From positions 62,001 to 126,000 of the forward strand of contig DATGXG010000024.1 of NCBI GenBank assembly GCA_035299085.1: a stretch of 64,000 nt of DNA, given 5' to 3'. Below are positions 36,792 to 45,218 of the stretch, piece by piece. This DNA is from Bacteroidales bacterium. GTDB lineage: Bacteria > Bacteroidota > Bacteroidia > Bacteroidales > UBA10428. Positions within the stretch are counted from its first letter, which is position 1; each line of letters opens with the position of its first letter. The notes below the pieces were generated by a model, which saw only the letters and a program-made list of their open reading frames with translations, ran no database searches and was not told the DNA's origin. The position numbers and the translations under genes are program-made.

Positions 36792-36941
36792 AGGTTTCTC
36801 GCTTCGCTCGAAATGACAGGTCATATATTTTGGATTGTGTGGGGGAGAGGGGCAAGGAGGCCGGCTCCGCCGGCCTCCTTGCCCCGCCCAACCGCACATG
36901 TTAGTCCCGCAAACTGTCATTCCGACGGAACGGAGGAACCT
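36792..36941 (+). repeat. 150-bp palindromic MITE-like element, copy B
   Basis: Same orientation and exactly the same length as copy A. The left end AGGTTTCTCGCTTCGCTCGA (36792-36811), continuing AATGACAG, and the right end finish with AGGAACCT, so the outermost 5 bp are perfectly inverted (AGGTT/AACCT). The central hairpin (36849-36865 and 36869-36885, loop TCC) differs from copy A at two arm positions, and both changes are matched on the opposite arm. The outer arms are less well paired than in A. The remaining gap 36720-36791 is AT-rich. Confidence 0.85.
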
Positions 36942-36975
36942 CATTTTCATATCGTGCTTAAACAGCATGGTGCTG

Positions 36976-36994
36976 CGACGGAACGGAGGAACCT
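36976..36994. repeat. Solo terminal repeat of the 150-bp element at a stop codon
   Basis: CGACGGAACGGAGGAACCT matches the right end of copies A and B (compare 36923-36941). Its outer end touches the TAG stop codon of the CotH-like gene (36993-36995). It may be a remnant of a third element, or the product of a local duplication of the B end. Confidence 0.7.
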
Positions 36995-37991
36995 AATCCC
37001 TCCTGCACGTCTTGCTGATCTCACTCAGCAGGTAATCGCGATTTCTTTGTTCTTTGAAAAATCCGTTAATATAATATTCGAGCTTCTTTTTTGAACCGGA
37101 AGAAAGATATTCAAACTCATCAATGGTTTTTATAAAATCAGTCCTCAGTTTATCAAATTCCTCCAATACAGTTTTAATTTCTTCCTCGCTGATGCAATTG
37201 CCCATATAATATCTTTCGGTTACCAGTTTAATGGGCAGATTCTTTGAGGGCGCCGAATACGAGGTTTTTACAAATCCGGAGTAATCAAAATCGTAGGCTA
37301 CCGGAATACCTTTGTTTGTGAAGGTATCCGCCGGTACAAGCACTTTGATATTGTGCAGCTTGGTCACTGACCAGTCGGTATTGCCGATCATATAATTGAA
37401 CACGGCTACGCGTGCCATATTCTCTTCATTCATGTGTCTTTGCGAAAGCTTATCATTGTCCACAATCATAGCTTCATTGCGGGATGCCATATCATCATCG
37501 TTCTCAATCAGGAATCCATAAGCCGTAACAGATCGCCTGGGATTTTCAGAATCGATGTAATTAATATGAACAAGCCTTGTTTTGAAACTATACGGCGTAA
37601 CCAGGTTGAATAATTTATAGGCAAGGTATTCCTTGAAAACGTAATTCTCATTCATCTCCGACTGGTTACAGTGGGTTACAAGCTTCAGCCTGTAATCGCC
37701 GAACTTGATCATGACCGGAGGAAAAGAACAATAATTGCGCCGCATTTCACCCCTTGCCTTCAGCTTGATTACCCGGGTAATCGAGTCGTTGTCATTCAAC
37801 CTTACAGTAAGCAATCCGTCAAAATTCCGTGGATCGTTCTTAGTCCTCAGAAATTCATGGACATCAAAGTAAAGGGTTATATGCAGTAATTCATCGGAAT
37901 TGAAAAAATCAATATCAGCTTCCGCTTTATTTGCGGATGCAGTTCCGGTCAAAATAAGCAACAGTAATCCTGCTGAGAGTATAATTTTCAT
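36993..37991 (-). CDS. Exported CotH/kinase-like protein of unknown function
   Basis: 332 aa with a signal peptide (about residues 1-20, ending T-A-S-A). The motifs R-G-E-M-R-R-N-Y-C-S-F-P-P (about 83-95), G-N-T-D-W-S-V-T-K-L-H-N-I-K (about 202-215) and P-V-A-Y-D-F-D-Y-S-G (about 229-238) recall CotH-type atypical kinases, where a G-N-x-D-W catalytic loop and a D-F-D metal motif occur. I have seen this family in Bacteroidota without a name; the kinase link is inference from these motifs. It starts 33 nt after the stop of the UnbU-like gene and likely shares its transcript. Confidence 0.75.
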   Translation of the reverse strand: MKIILSAGLLLLILTGTASANKAEADIDFFNSDELLHITLYFDVHEFLRTKNDPRNFDGLLTVRLNDNDSITRVIKLKARGEMRRNYCSFPPVMIKFGDYRLKLVTHCNQSEMNENYVFKEYLAYKLFNLVTPYSFKTRLVHINYIDSENPRRSVTAYGFLIENDDDMASRNEAMIVDNDKLSQRHMNEENMARVAVFNYMIGNTDWSVTKLHNIKVLVPADTFTNKGIPVAYDFDYSGFVKTSYSAPSKNLPIKLVTERYYMGNCISEEEIKTVLEEFDKLRTDFIKTIDEFEYLSSGSKKKLEYYINGFFKEQRNRDYLLSEISKTCRRD

Positions 37992-38024
37992 TGCCTTTAA
38001 TGTAATCAGAGTCTTTCCTTTTGT

Positions 38025-38846
38025 TTAAAGACCGTTAGCCTCCTGCTTTACCCTCTTTCGGTCATCCAGGTACAAATAAATGGCCATTGCAACAGGGCCT
38101 ACCATGAACAATGAATAAAAAGGAGCATAAATGAATTCGTTCATGCGCAACACAAATTCAACTGCAGCAATGATAAGGGTTACAATGATCTGCCCTTTTT
38201 TACCCTTAACCGTTGTTGCCGGATCTGTTATCATGAAAAAAATAAAAAGCTGGTACATGGGACCCGTGATGGGCGCCCATTCGGAAAGAAAACTATCGCC
38301 CGTCAATACGCTTCTTAACCAGGCAAAAAAAGTAAAGGCAGCCACATAGGTTAATGTAATATGCAATCGCTTTACACGCCATACGATAATCATTCCGAGC
38401 ATCCATATGACCAGCATAGGAAGGAAATTGTTTCCCCATTGAATGCTTAACCCTGCCACGCTGAAGGGTGCAAACATCAGCATCCATGAAATACCGAAAT
38501 TGGAAGGATTCCAGATATGACGTCCTTTATAACGAATTACATATTTCGACATAATCGAAATAATAGCTGTGATGGCAAACGGCCAAAGAAAGGTTGAACG
38601 CACCAGTATACCCACGCTGATTCCGGTAATATAGGCACTGGCAAGGTTTTTCCATTTGCCTGTAGTTATCCGTCCGAGTATCAGGTCGGTTAGTACACTG
38701 CATGATATCGATAACAGGATGGCGCTGAAACCTTCGAGTATGCCGAATGTAAAATGTCCTGTCAGCAGGATGAGCGTGATAAAGACAGGCGGAACATACC
38801 TGAAATTCAGAAGATCGGAGAATGAAAACGTTTTTGCTTCAGTCAT
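38025..38846 (-). CDS. UnbU/RnfD/NqrB-like polytopic membrane protein
   Basis: 273 aa from the Met at 38846, which overlaps the stop of the preceding gene (ATGACTGA); the ORF opens at 38858. Eight or more hydrophobic helices are visible. The family signature A-S-A-Y-I-T-G-I-S-V-G-I-L-V-R-S-T and H-I-W-N-P-S-N-F-G-I matches NqrB/RnfD, the flavin-carrying membrane subunits of Na+ or proton-pumping NADH/ferredoxin complexes, in the short form called UnbU next to UnbV in enediyne clusters. No covalent flavin Thr motif (S-G-A-T) is visible. It probably works with the CRTAC1/UnbV-like product coded just upstream. Confidence 0.82.
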   Translation of the reverse strand: MTEAKTFSFSDLLNFRYVPPVFITLILLTGHFTFGILEGFSAILLSISCSVLTDLILGRITTGKWKNLASAYITGISVGILVRSTFLWPFAITAIISIMSKYVIRYKGRHIWNPSNFGISWMLMFAPFSVAGLSIQWGNNFLPMLVIWMLGMIIVWRVKRLHITLTYVAAFTFFAWLRSVLTGDSFLSEWAPITGPMYQLFIFFMITDPATTVKGKKGQIIVTLIIAAVEFVLRMNEFIYAPFYSLFMVGPVAMAIYLYLDDRKRVKQEANGL

Positions 38847-40672
38847 TTGGCTCAACAATTTTAATGAGAGAATTTACAGGTAAAGCGGAAATGATTTGCT
38901 TCCGTCCTCCGGGCCATGTGATCACAGCACTGTCTGCCTTTACTTTTCCGAGTCCGAAATGAAGCCTGCGCTGGTTCTGTGAGCAGAATCCGATTCCACC
39001 GGTTATTACCTGCGATTGTACCTGGTTATTATAATACAGGTCGATAATGGCACCTATGGCACTCCTGTTTGATTTTGTTCCGGTCAATTCAAAATCAATC
39101 CACTTATTATCTTTCGTTACATGATTTTGATAAATCTGCAACCGGTTATCCTGGTTCGCAACAATTACATCAAGTGTTCCGCAGTTCCACAGATCTGCCG
39201 ATCTGTGTTCCGCAGTTCCACAGATCGGCTAGCGCAACACCACGACTGTCGTAAGATTCCTTTTCCGCCACCACGTTGGCGGCATCCGTAAAATATGCAG
39301 CCCCCTGGTTCATCCATATCTTATTTTGCTGGTATCCGGCGTGACTTCTGCCTTCGACGGCAGGCCAGTTTTTAACATCTGAAATAATGGCTGCATTTCC
39401 GCCGGTAACTTTGGCGTAATCGTACCAATAATCTGTGCCCTTTTTACCGGATATATAACCATTTGCAAGGTACAAATCGCTGAATCCGTCGTTATTCAGG
39501 TCGCCAAATTGCCCGCAATAACTCCACCCGCCGTTCTCAATACCCATGCGGCGTGCGGCATTTTCATAAATTACCTTTCCTTCCGACTGAACAGGAACCC
39601 AGAAATTATTCCCCTGGATCAGAACTCCGTCTTCCGTTATATTTGAAATATAGATCCCGAAATTTCCTTTATTTTCAACATCGGCAAACGATACATTCAT
39701 ACCGCTTTTGGGTGAAAAACCGATCATGGCACTATTGCTCTTTTCGATAAACCGCTTCCCGTTGTCATTAATATAAAATTCATCAATGCTGTAGTCGTTG
39801 GCTATTACAAGTTCAGGGTAACCGTCACGGTTAATGTCAACCGCACCGGCAGCCAGTGTCCACCGGGTTGTATTCAGTCCCATGCTGAATGTAACATCTG
39901 TAAAAGTACCGTCGTGGTTGTTTTCAAGAAGATAATTCCTTCCTCCGTTCTGTGCATATTCGAAACTCTCAGTAAGAACACGGGTATCTTTTAAATGCCA
40001 TAAATCTACTGTTTCAGGGAAATAGCACCCGATAAACAGGTCGGAGTACCCATCGGAATTATAATCAAACCAGATTGCCGTATTCGCATTCATCCAGCCG
40101 GGAAGGCCACTTTTACCGGTAACGTCTTCAAACCTTTTTCCGCCCTCATTCCTGAATAACTGTGTTTTCCCCCACTTATATACAAGCAGGTCTTCATAGC
40201 CGTCGTTGTCAAAATCGGCCCACACACTGCCCATTGAAACACCCTCACCCTTTGTATTCAGATCCGCAATTCCCAGTTGCTGTGCCACATTCCTGAAGGT
40301 ACCGTCCTTCAGGTTATGATAAAGGCAGTTTGGATATCCAAACCTGCTGTTCGTTACATAAAAATCATTCCAGCCATCGGCATCGTAATCGCAAACTGAA
40401 ACTGCGGCACCCATAGATGAAATCTCAGGAAGAATCGGGTTAAAGAGCTTATCCAGCACCGGTGGATGGTGTATGAAATCAACATGAGCTTTTCCGGAGA
40501 TTTCCCGGAGGTAAAATCCATACTGGCTTAATGCAGCCGTTGTATCTATTGGTACCGCTTTCTGCTCAGAATTTACCGGGTTGTGTGATACAAGGAATGG
40601 TAACATCAGTAAACCTGCAAACACACAAGCAATTAATACATTCGTTACAGGGAGAGAATTTTTTTGTGCCAT
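38839..40672 (-). pseudogene. CRTAC1 family protein (VCBS/FG-GAP repeats plus ASPIC/UnbV domain), frameshifted
   Basis: The reading frame from the Met at 40672 (ORF opens at 40789) codes a membrane or signal segment (V-L-I-A-C-V-F-A-G-L-L-M-L-P-F-L) and at least five FG-GAP/VCBS repeats with Ca-binding D-Y-D-A-D-G-W-N-D, D-F-D-N-D-G-Y-E-D, D-Y-N-S-D-G-Y-S-D, D-I-N-R-D-G-Y-P-E and D-L-N-N-D-G-F-S-D. It stops at 39170. The ASPIC/UnbV domain (I-T-G-G-I-G-F-C-S-Q-N, H-F-G-L-G, I-T-W-P-G-G) continues in another frame to 38839. A 31-bp tandem duplication at 39174-39226 (31 = 3n+1) separates the two; deleting it restores L-W-N-C-G-T-L-D-V-I-V-A-N. It is either a real disruption or an assembly artefact. 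Product expected outside the cytoplasmic membrane. Confidence 0.85.
39174..39229. repeat. 31-bp tandem duplication with an overlapping 11-bp palindrome
   Basis: A 22-nt word starting GTGTTCCGCAGTTCCACAGA occurs at 39174-39195 and 39205-39226, so the period is 31. The joint also creates a perfect inverted repeat GCCGATCTGTG (39197-39207) and CACAGATCGGC (39219-39229). Both features are the signature of a template switch at a quasi-palindrome. The result is the frameshift in the CRTAC1-like gene. Confidence 0.9.
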
Positions 40673-40792
40673 TGTAGTTTTTGGGATCCCATTGTGAGAC
40701 GAGATAACAATCTTGTTCATTAAATTGTTTTTTATGACCGGTTTTTCGTATACCCGAATAATTATTATCTTACCTGAATATATTTTCACATT

Positions 40793-42985
40793 ATGAAAAG
40801 AATTCTGAAAATCACAGCTAACGTGTTGTTGGTTTTAGCCTGTTTGTTTGTGGCGCTTATCATTTTCCTGCTTGCTTACTATTCAATGCAGAGTAAACAA
40901 ATCGCAAAACAGAAACAGGATCTTTCTCAAAACATGCAGACAAGAGTGATACAGGCAGATACAATAGTCACATCTGCCGGTGTGTTAAATCTGCTGCCTG
41001 TGCCCCAATCATTCCGGTTCAATTTGGGAACCTTCAGAATGCCTGAAGAATTTATATGTTCAATTTCTGATAGTCTAAAAGAAAACGCGGTATCTCTTTT
41101 TGAAATGTTTCCGTTTAAAATCTCTTTCTCGGGCAGAAAGGCAAACCTGGTGATTTCAGCAGATGAAGCCATTCCTTCGCAGGGTTATAAGCTGGACATA
41201 CAGCCTGAAAAGATTTTACTGAGTTATGCCGACAATGCCGGGTTTCATTATGCACTCACCACAATAAAGGTGTTGAACCAGAACTATAACGGTATTATTC
41301 CCTGCATCACCATTGAAGATCATCCCGATCTTCCCGTCAGGGGTTTAATGGTGGACATCAGCCGCAACAAAGTTCCTACCCTGAATACATTAAAGCAAAT
41401 TATCAGCCTGGTGGCCGATCTCAAATACAATCACCTTGAATTGTATGTGGAAGGCTTTTCTTTTGGCTACCCTTCATTTTCACAGCTCTGGAAAGACAAA
41501 GAGACGCCGGTAACGTGTGAAGAGATAAAAATACTGGATTCATTGTCCAGGAAATGTTTTATTGATCTTGTTCCTAACCAGAATTCGCTTGGCCATATGA
41601 TGGCATGGCTGTCCCTTCCTGAATATGCAGGCCTTGCCGAATGCCCCGACGGTTATAAGTTTATGGGACTGATCGACATGAAAGCAACTATGGATCCGAC
41701 AAACCCGGGAAGCCTTGATCTTGTTAAAAAAATGACTGATGACATGCTTCCCTGTTTCACTTCTTCAAAATTCAATGTTAATCTTGATGAACCGTTTGAA
41801 CTGGGAAAAGGAAAAAGCAAAAAAGCGGCTCAAAAACTGGGTGTTGAAGGGGTATACCTCGATTATACCCTGAAGATTCATGATATGGTCAGCAGTAAAA
41901 ACAAAGAAATGCTGATGTGGGGCGATATTGTCATGCGTCATCCTGAAATTCTCAAAAAACTTCCCAAAGATGTAACGATTCTTGACTGGGGTTATGAGGC
42001 CGGGTATCCCTTTGAACGCAATTGTAAAACACTTGAAAAATCAGGAATATCCTATATGGTTTGTCCCGGAACAAGCAGTTGGACAAGCATCACAGGAAGA
42101 ACCAATAACATGCTCGGCAATATTGCTTCTGCAACTGTAAACGGTGTGCGTTATAATGCATCAGGTATGCTGCTGACCGACTGGGGCGACATGGGTCACT
42201 GGCAGTATCTGCCGGTCAGCTATGCAGGTTATGTAACAGGCGGGGCGCTGAGCTGGAACAGTAAGAGTTCAAAGGAATTCGGGCTTGTCCCGTTCCTCGA
42301 TCATTACGTTTTTAAAGATGACAGGCAGATAATGGGCAACCTGGTACTTGACCTTGGTCAATACAGGCAGTTTGAAGAGGTTCCTGTGCCAAACATGACT
42401 ACCACTATGCTTTCTTTACAGTTCGGACTGATGGATAACGTCATGATCCATGCCATCTACGAAAAAATTTCATCATCAATAATTGAACTGATGAAAGACC
42501 TGGCCCCAGAACTGATAACGGATTACAATGACAAGTACAACTCGCGGCATCCTTTTGATTTTTCGGGAATGTATACTTTTCTTGATGAAAAGGAAGCCCT
42601 GCTGAAAGCAGCGGATATGAAAACACCTGACAGCACGCTGGTTCTTGATGAATATCTTAATGCCATCCGTCTTTTACGAACCGGAACGACACTTCAGCAC
42701 TATATTGAAAACAGGAATGATTTAAAGCCTGGGGAAAGAAAAGCTGAATTATCAAGGATCCGGATTCTGCTTGATGAGTATCTGAACGAAAACAACAGGC
42801 TGTGGCTAGCCCGCAATAAAGAAGGAGGATACGATACCAGCATCAGTGTGCTGAAAAATCTTCAGAATCAGATCACAAAAGAAATTGAAACAATGGATAA
42901 ATCTTATATATCCAGGATGCTGGCTCGTTTTCGTGAAAAAATCATTACATCAGCTGCTGTAATTTACATAACAAAGATTGCCTGA
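40793..42985 (+). CDS. GH20-like beta-N-acetylhexosaminidase, membrane anchored
   Basis: 730 aa. One N-terminal helix (about residues 9-29) anchors it. A GH20b-like domain (about 65-170) leads into a TIM barrel (about 180-470) starting R-G-L-M-V-D-I-S-R-N-K-V-P-T, as in GH20. The catalytic Asp-Glu pair is present (Asp332-Glu333 in L-D-E-P-F-E-L-G-K-G). A helical C-terminal part (about 530-730) is probably for binding or oligomerisation. It should release terminal N-acetylhexosamine from glycans. It diverges from the CRTAC1-like gene, with the shared 120-nt region 40673-40792 as likely double promoter. Confidence 0.85.
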   Translation: MKRILKITANVLLVLACLFVALIIFLLAYYSMQSKQIAKQKQDLSQNMQTRVIQADTIVTSAGVLNLLPVPQSFRFNLGTFRMPEEFICSISDSLKENAVSLFEMFPFKISFSGRKANLVISADEAIPSQGYKLDIQPEKILLSYADNAGFHYALTTIKVLNQNYNGIIPCITIEDHPDLPVRGLMVDISRNKVPTLNTLKQIISLVADLKYNHLELYVEGFSFGYPSFSQLWKDKETPVTCEEIKILDSLSRKCFIDLVPNQNSLGHMMAWLSLPEYAGLAECPDGYKFMGLIDMKATMDPTNPGSLDLVKKMTDDMLPCFTSSKFNVNLDEPFELGKGKSKKAAQKLGVEGVYLDYTLKIHDMVSSKNKEMLMWGDIVMRHPEILKKLPKDVTILDWGYEAGYPFERNCKTLEKSGISYMVCPGTSSWTSITGRTNNMLGNIASATVNGVRYNASGMLLTDWGDMGHWQYLPVSYAGYVTGGALSWNSKSSKEFGLVPFLDHYVFKDDRQIMGNLVLDLGQYRQFEEVPVPNMTTTMLSLQFGLMDNVMIHAIYEKISSSIIELMKDLAPELITDYNDKYNSRHPFDFSGMYTFLDEKEALLKAADMKTPDSTLVLDEYLNAIRLLRTGTTLQHYIENRNDLKPGERKAELSRIRILLDEYLNENNRLWLARNKEGGYDTSISVLKNLQNQITKEIETMDKSYISRMLARFREKIITSAAVIYITKIA

Positions 42986-43071
42986 TCACTGATCCCTTTT
43001 TTATGCAGCGGTTTTAAACTGCTTACGTCTTTTCATATGACAGTAGATTAACCCTTACATAAATCAAGAAT

Positions 43072-44034
43072 ATGAAAAGACAATATTATTTCATAACAGC
43101 TCTCCTGGCGATTGCAATTACAGGTATGTCCTCATGCATCTCCTCGCAATCTCTCATCCCTGTGAAAGGAAATGGAATGCCGGTTGACAAATCATTTAAT
43201 GTTTCAGACTTTAAAGGCATAGAAGTTTCAGGTGGATTTGATGTGATTTTATCACAGGGCAGTTCCGAAAAAGTGATATTATCCGCCCAGGAAAACCTGT
43301 ACAATCATATAAAAGTTGATGTAGTTCAGGGTGTTTTACGTATCTATACAGAAGGCAACCTGATGCCTACAAGGCCTATGAAAGCCATGATCTCTTTTAA
43401 AGATATTGATCACCTTGATGTTTCAGGAGGTGGTGATGTAACCGCTGAAACCCCATTGAATTGTAAAGAACTGGGCATTGAAATAAGCGGCGGCGGAGAT
43501 CTTTCATCCGAACTGAATTCAGAGGACTTTTCATGCAGGATAAGCGGAGGAGGCGATGCCAGGTTAAACGGGAAAGCCACCCGGTACAGTATAACCATGT
43601 CAGGCGGAGGAGACCTTGAAACCAATCTTGAAGCTTCCTCGGTAAATTGCGAATTATCAGGCGGAGGAAATCTGATTCTGAAGTCACAGCAGGAAGCCTC
43701 GGAAGTAAAAATTGATCTGACAGGAGGAGGCGATGCCGATGCCCTTGTAAATACAACATCCATGCAATGCTCGGTTTCAGGCGGTGGTGATCTTACGGCA
43801 AGGGGAAAAGCCGGTGAACTTGATGTTCGTCTGGGCGGAGGTGGAGACCTGAACGCATCATCACTTGAAACTGCCGTTGTTTCTTTCCAGGCAAACGGAG
43901 GTTCTGATATTTACCTTCAGGCCAGTAAGGAAATAAAAGGCACCATTTCAGGCGGCGGCGATGTCTATTATTCCGGCTCTCCTGATGTGGTTGCAATTGA
44001 TACTCACGGAGGGTCAGAGGTGCATAAGCAATAG
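43072..44034 (+). CDS. Head-GIN (DUF2807) lipoprotein with regular SGGGD beta-helix
   Basis: 320 aa. The signal peptide ends with a lipobox M-S-S-C. From about residue 50 it shows the head-GIN domain (G-I-E-V-S-G-G-F-D-V-I-L), then about eleven rungs with a spacing near 20, each with S/T-G-G-G-D/N (V-S-G-G-G-D-V, I-S-G-G-G-D-L, M-S-G-G-G-D-L, L-S-G-G-G-N-L, V-S-G-G-G-D-L and so on). This forms a right-handed beta-helix, likely on the cell surface. Regular rungs with a conserved Gly-Asp corner could bind metal, but that is inference. A terminator follows. Confidence 0.9.
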   Translation: MKRQYYFITALLAIAITGMSSCISSQSLIPVKGNGMPVDKSFNVSDFKGIEVSGGFDVILSQGSSEKVILSAQENLYNHIKVDVVQGVLRIYTEGNLMPTRPMKAMISFKDIDHLDVSGGGDVTAETPLNCKELGIEISGGGDLSSELNSEDFSCRISGGGDARLNGKATRYSITMSGGGDLETNLEASSVNCELSGGGNLILKSQQEASEVKIDLTGGGDADALVNTTSMQCSVSGGGDLTARGKAGELDVRLGGGGDLNASSLETAVVSFQANGGSDIYLQASKEIKGTISGGGDVYYSGSPDVVAIDTHGGSEVHKQ

Positions 44035-44040
44035 TTTAAA

Positions 44041-44080
44041 GAGGTTGTAGAGACGCACGGCCGTGCGTCTCTACAACCTC
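44041..44080. repeat. 40-bp perfect palindrome without loop
   Basis: The left half GAGGTTGTAGAGACGCACGG is the exact reverse complement of the right half (44061-44080). The core GTAGAGACGCACGG...CCGTGCGTCTCTAC is a type known as a dispersed palindrome in cyanobacteria and Bacteroidota. It sits 7 nt past the stop of the head-GIN gene. Confidence 0.9.
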
Positions 44081-44094
44081 AAACCTCAAACAAC

Positions 44095-44139
44095 AAAAAA
44101 TCCTGTAATTCCTTGAATGGAATTGCAGGATTTTTTTTG
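44095..44139 (+). terminator. Intrinsic terminator, likely bidirectional
   Basis: The 18-nt arms at 44095-44112 (AAAAAATCCTGTAATTCC) and 44119-44136 pair with one wobble around a 6-nt loop. A T tract follows on the plus strand and an A tract precedes it. It ends transcription after the head-GIN gene. Confidence 0.85.
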
Positions 44140-44258
44140 TTTACCTTTTGCTATTACAATTTAACCGGTAAATTTGACCGTTCACCGAAAACTTAACCGG
44201 CAAATCAGCTTTGTGTAATATTTTTACTTCGTTTTACTAAACATTAAACCCAAATACA

Positions 44259-45200
44259 ATGAAAAAATTGAGTTTCTCAGTCATTTCAATATTCCTGTGT
44301 TTAGCTATGTCAGCCCAAACATCAGTGAATCTGAAACTGAATCCTGAAAAGAATAAAGTATATCGGTTCCAGTCCCAATCAGAACAAACCACTTCGCAGA
44401 CTGTAAACGGTATGGATCAGACGACCAGTACGGATAGCCGGACTTATCTTTCGATAAAAATGATTGATGCTTCACAGGGTTTATTCATTGCTGAAGCAAG
44501 ATTTGATTCAATCCTAACCAAATCGAATTCAATGGGTCAGGTTGTTCAAATCAACTCTAACCTCGAAGGCAATATGGCCTCCAAGGATATGTCAGATGTA
44601 ATGTCGTGCGTTATGCACAGAATATGCAAAAATCCGCTTTACGTTAAACTGGAACCCACCGGTAAAGTAACTGACATTGTCAACCTTGCCATGTTAAAGG
44701 ACTTAGTTTTGAAGGATACGGGTTTGATAACCGGAATGATGGCCCCGGCAATCAAAATGCAGGCAGTTAACTCGGTTGGCAGGGATCAGCTTATTTCAAT
44801 GATTCAGGGTTTCACCTATTTCCTTCCGGCAGCAGATGTTAAACCGGGTGAAAAATGGACGACCACTGATCCGCTGAATGCAGGAGGAATGTCGCTTGTA
44901 GTAAATTCCGATTATATCTTACAGACCGTTTCAGACAATACCGCAGCAATTGTCGGTGAATCTTCAATTAAAGCTGCTGAAAATGCAAAACCCATGGAGT
45001 ATTCAGGTGCTAAGATCAGCTATGAAAGCATAATGGGATTGAGCAAATCCAGCATCATTGTGGATACTGCTACCGGTTTTGTAAAAGAAAATAAATCAAA
45101 AATGACAATGACAGGCAATCTTGGTGTAGCAGTCCAGGGAATGAATATGGAAATTCCAATGAAAGTTGATTCGGAAACCACTGTTGCCGCAATTCTATAA
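44259..45200 (+). CDS. Exported DUF6263-like protein
   Basis: 313 aa with a signal peptide (about residues 1-19, ending M-S-A-Q). Features include L-N-P-E-K-N-K-V-Y-R-F-Q-S-Q-S, a central V-M-H-R-I-C-K-N-P-L-Y-V-K-L-E-P-T-G-K-V-T and V-K-P-G-E-K-W-T-T. I recognise this as a DUF6263-type periplasmic or surface beta-rich protein; no function is known. It lies 18 nt ahead of an outer-membrane beta-barrel gene and is surely co-transcribed with it, so it may serve that protein. Confidence 0.75.
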   Translation: MKKLSFSVISIFLCLAMSAQTSVNLKLNPEKNKVYRFQSQSEQTTSQTVNGMDQTTSTDSRTYLSIKMIDASQGLFIAEARFDSILTKSNSMGQVVQINSNLEGNMASKDMSDVMSCVMHRICKNPLYVKLEPTGKVTDIVNLAMLKDLVLKDTGLITGMMAPAIKMQAVNSVGRDQLISMIQGFTYFLPAADVKPGEKWTTTDPLNAGGMSLVVNSDYILQTVSDNTAAIVGESSIKAAENAKPMEYSGAKISYESIMGLSKSSIIVDTATGFVKENKSKMTMTGNLGVAVQGMNMEIPMKVDSETTVAAIL

Positions 45201-45218
45201 TTTTTTAACTCTAATTCA

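Noticed and set aside
40673..40789. N-terminal 39 residues of the CRTAC1-like ORF
   Set aside because: They precede a better start at 40672, directly before the hydrophobic signal segment, and would leave only 3 nt to the diverging GH20-like gene.
43397..43763. Two minus-strand ORFs of 117-120 aa
   Set aside because: They are shadows of the SGGGD repeats in the head-GIN gene, giving Pro-rich or Leu/Arg-rich antisense text.
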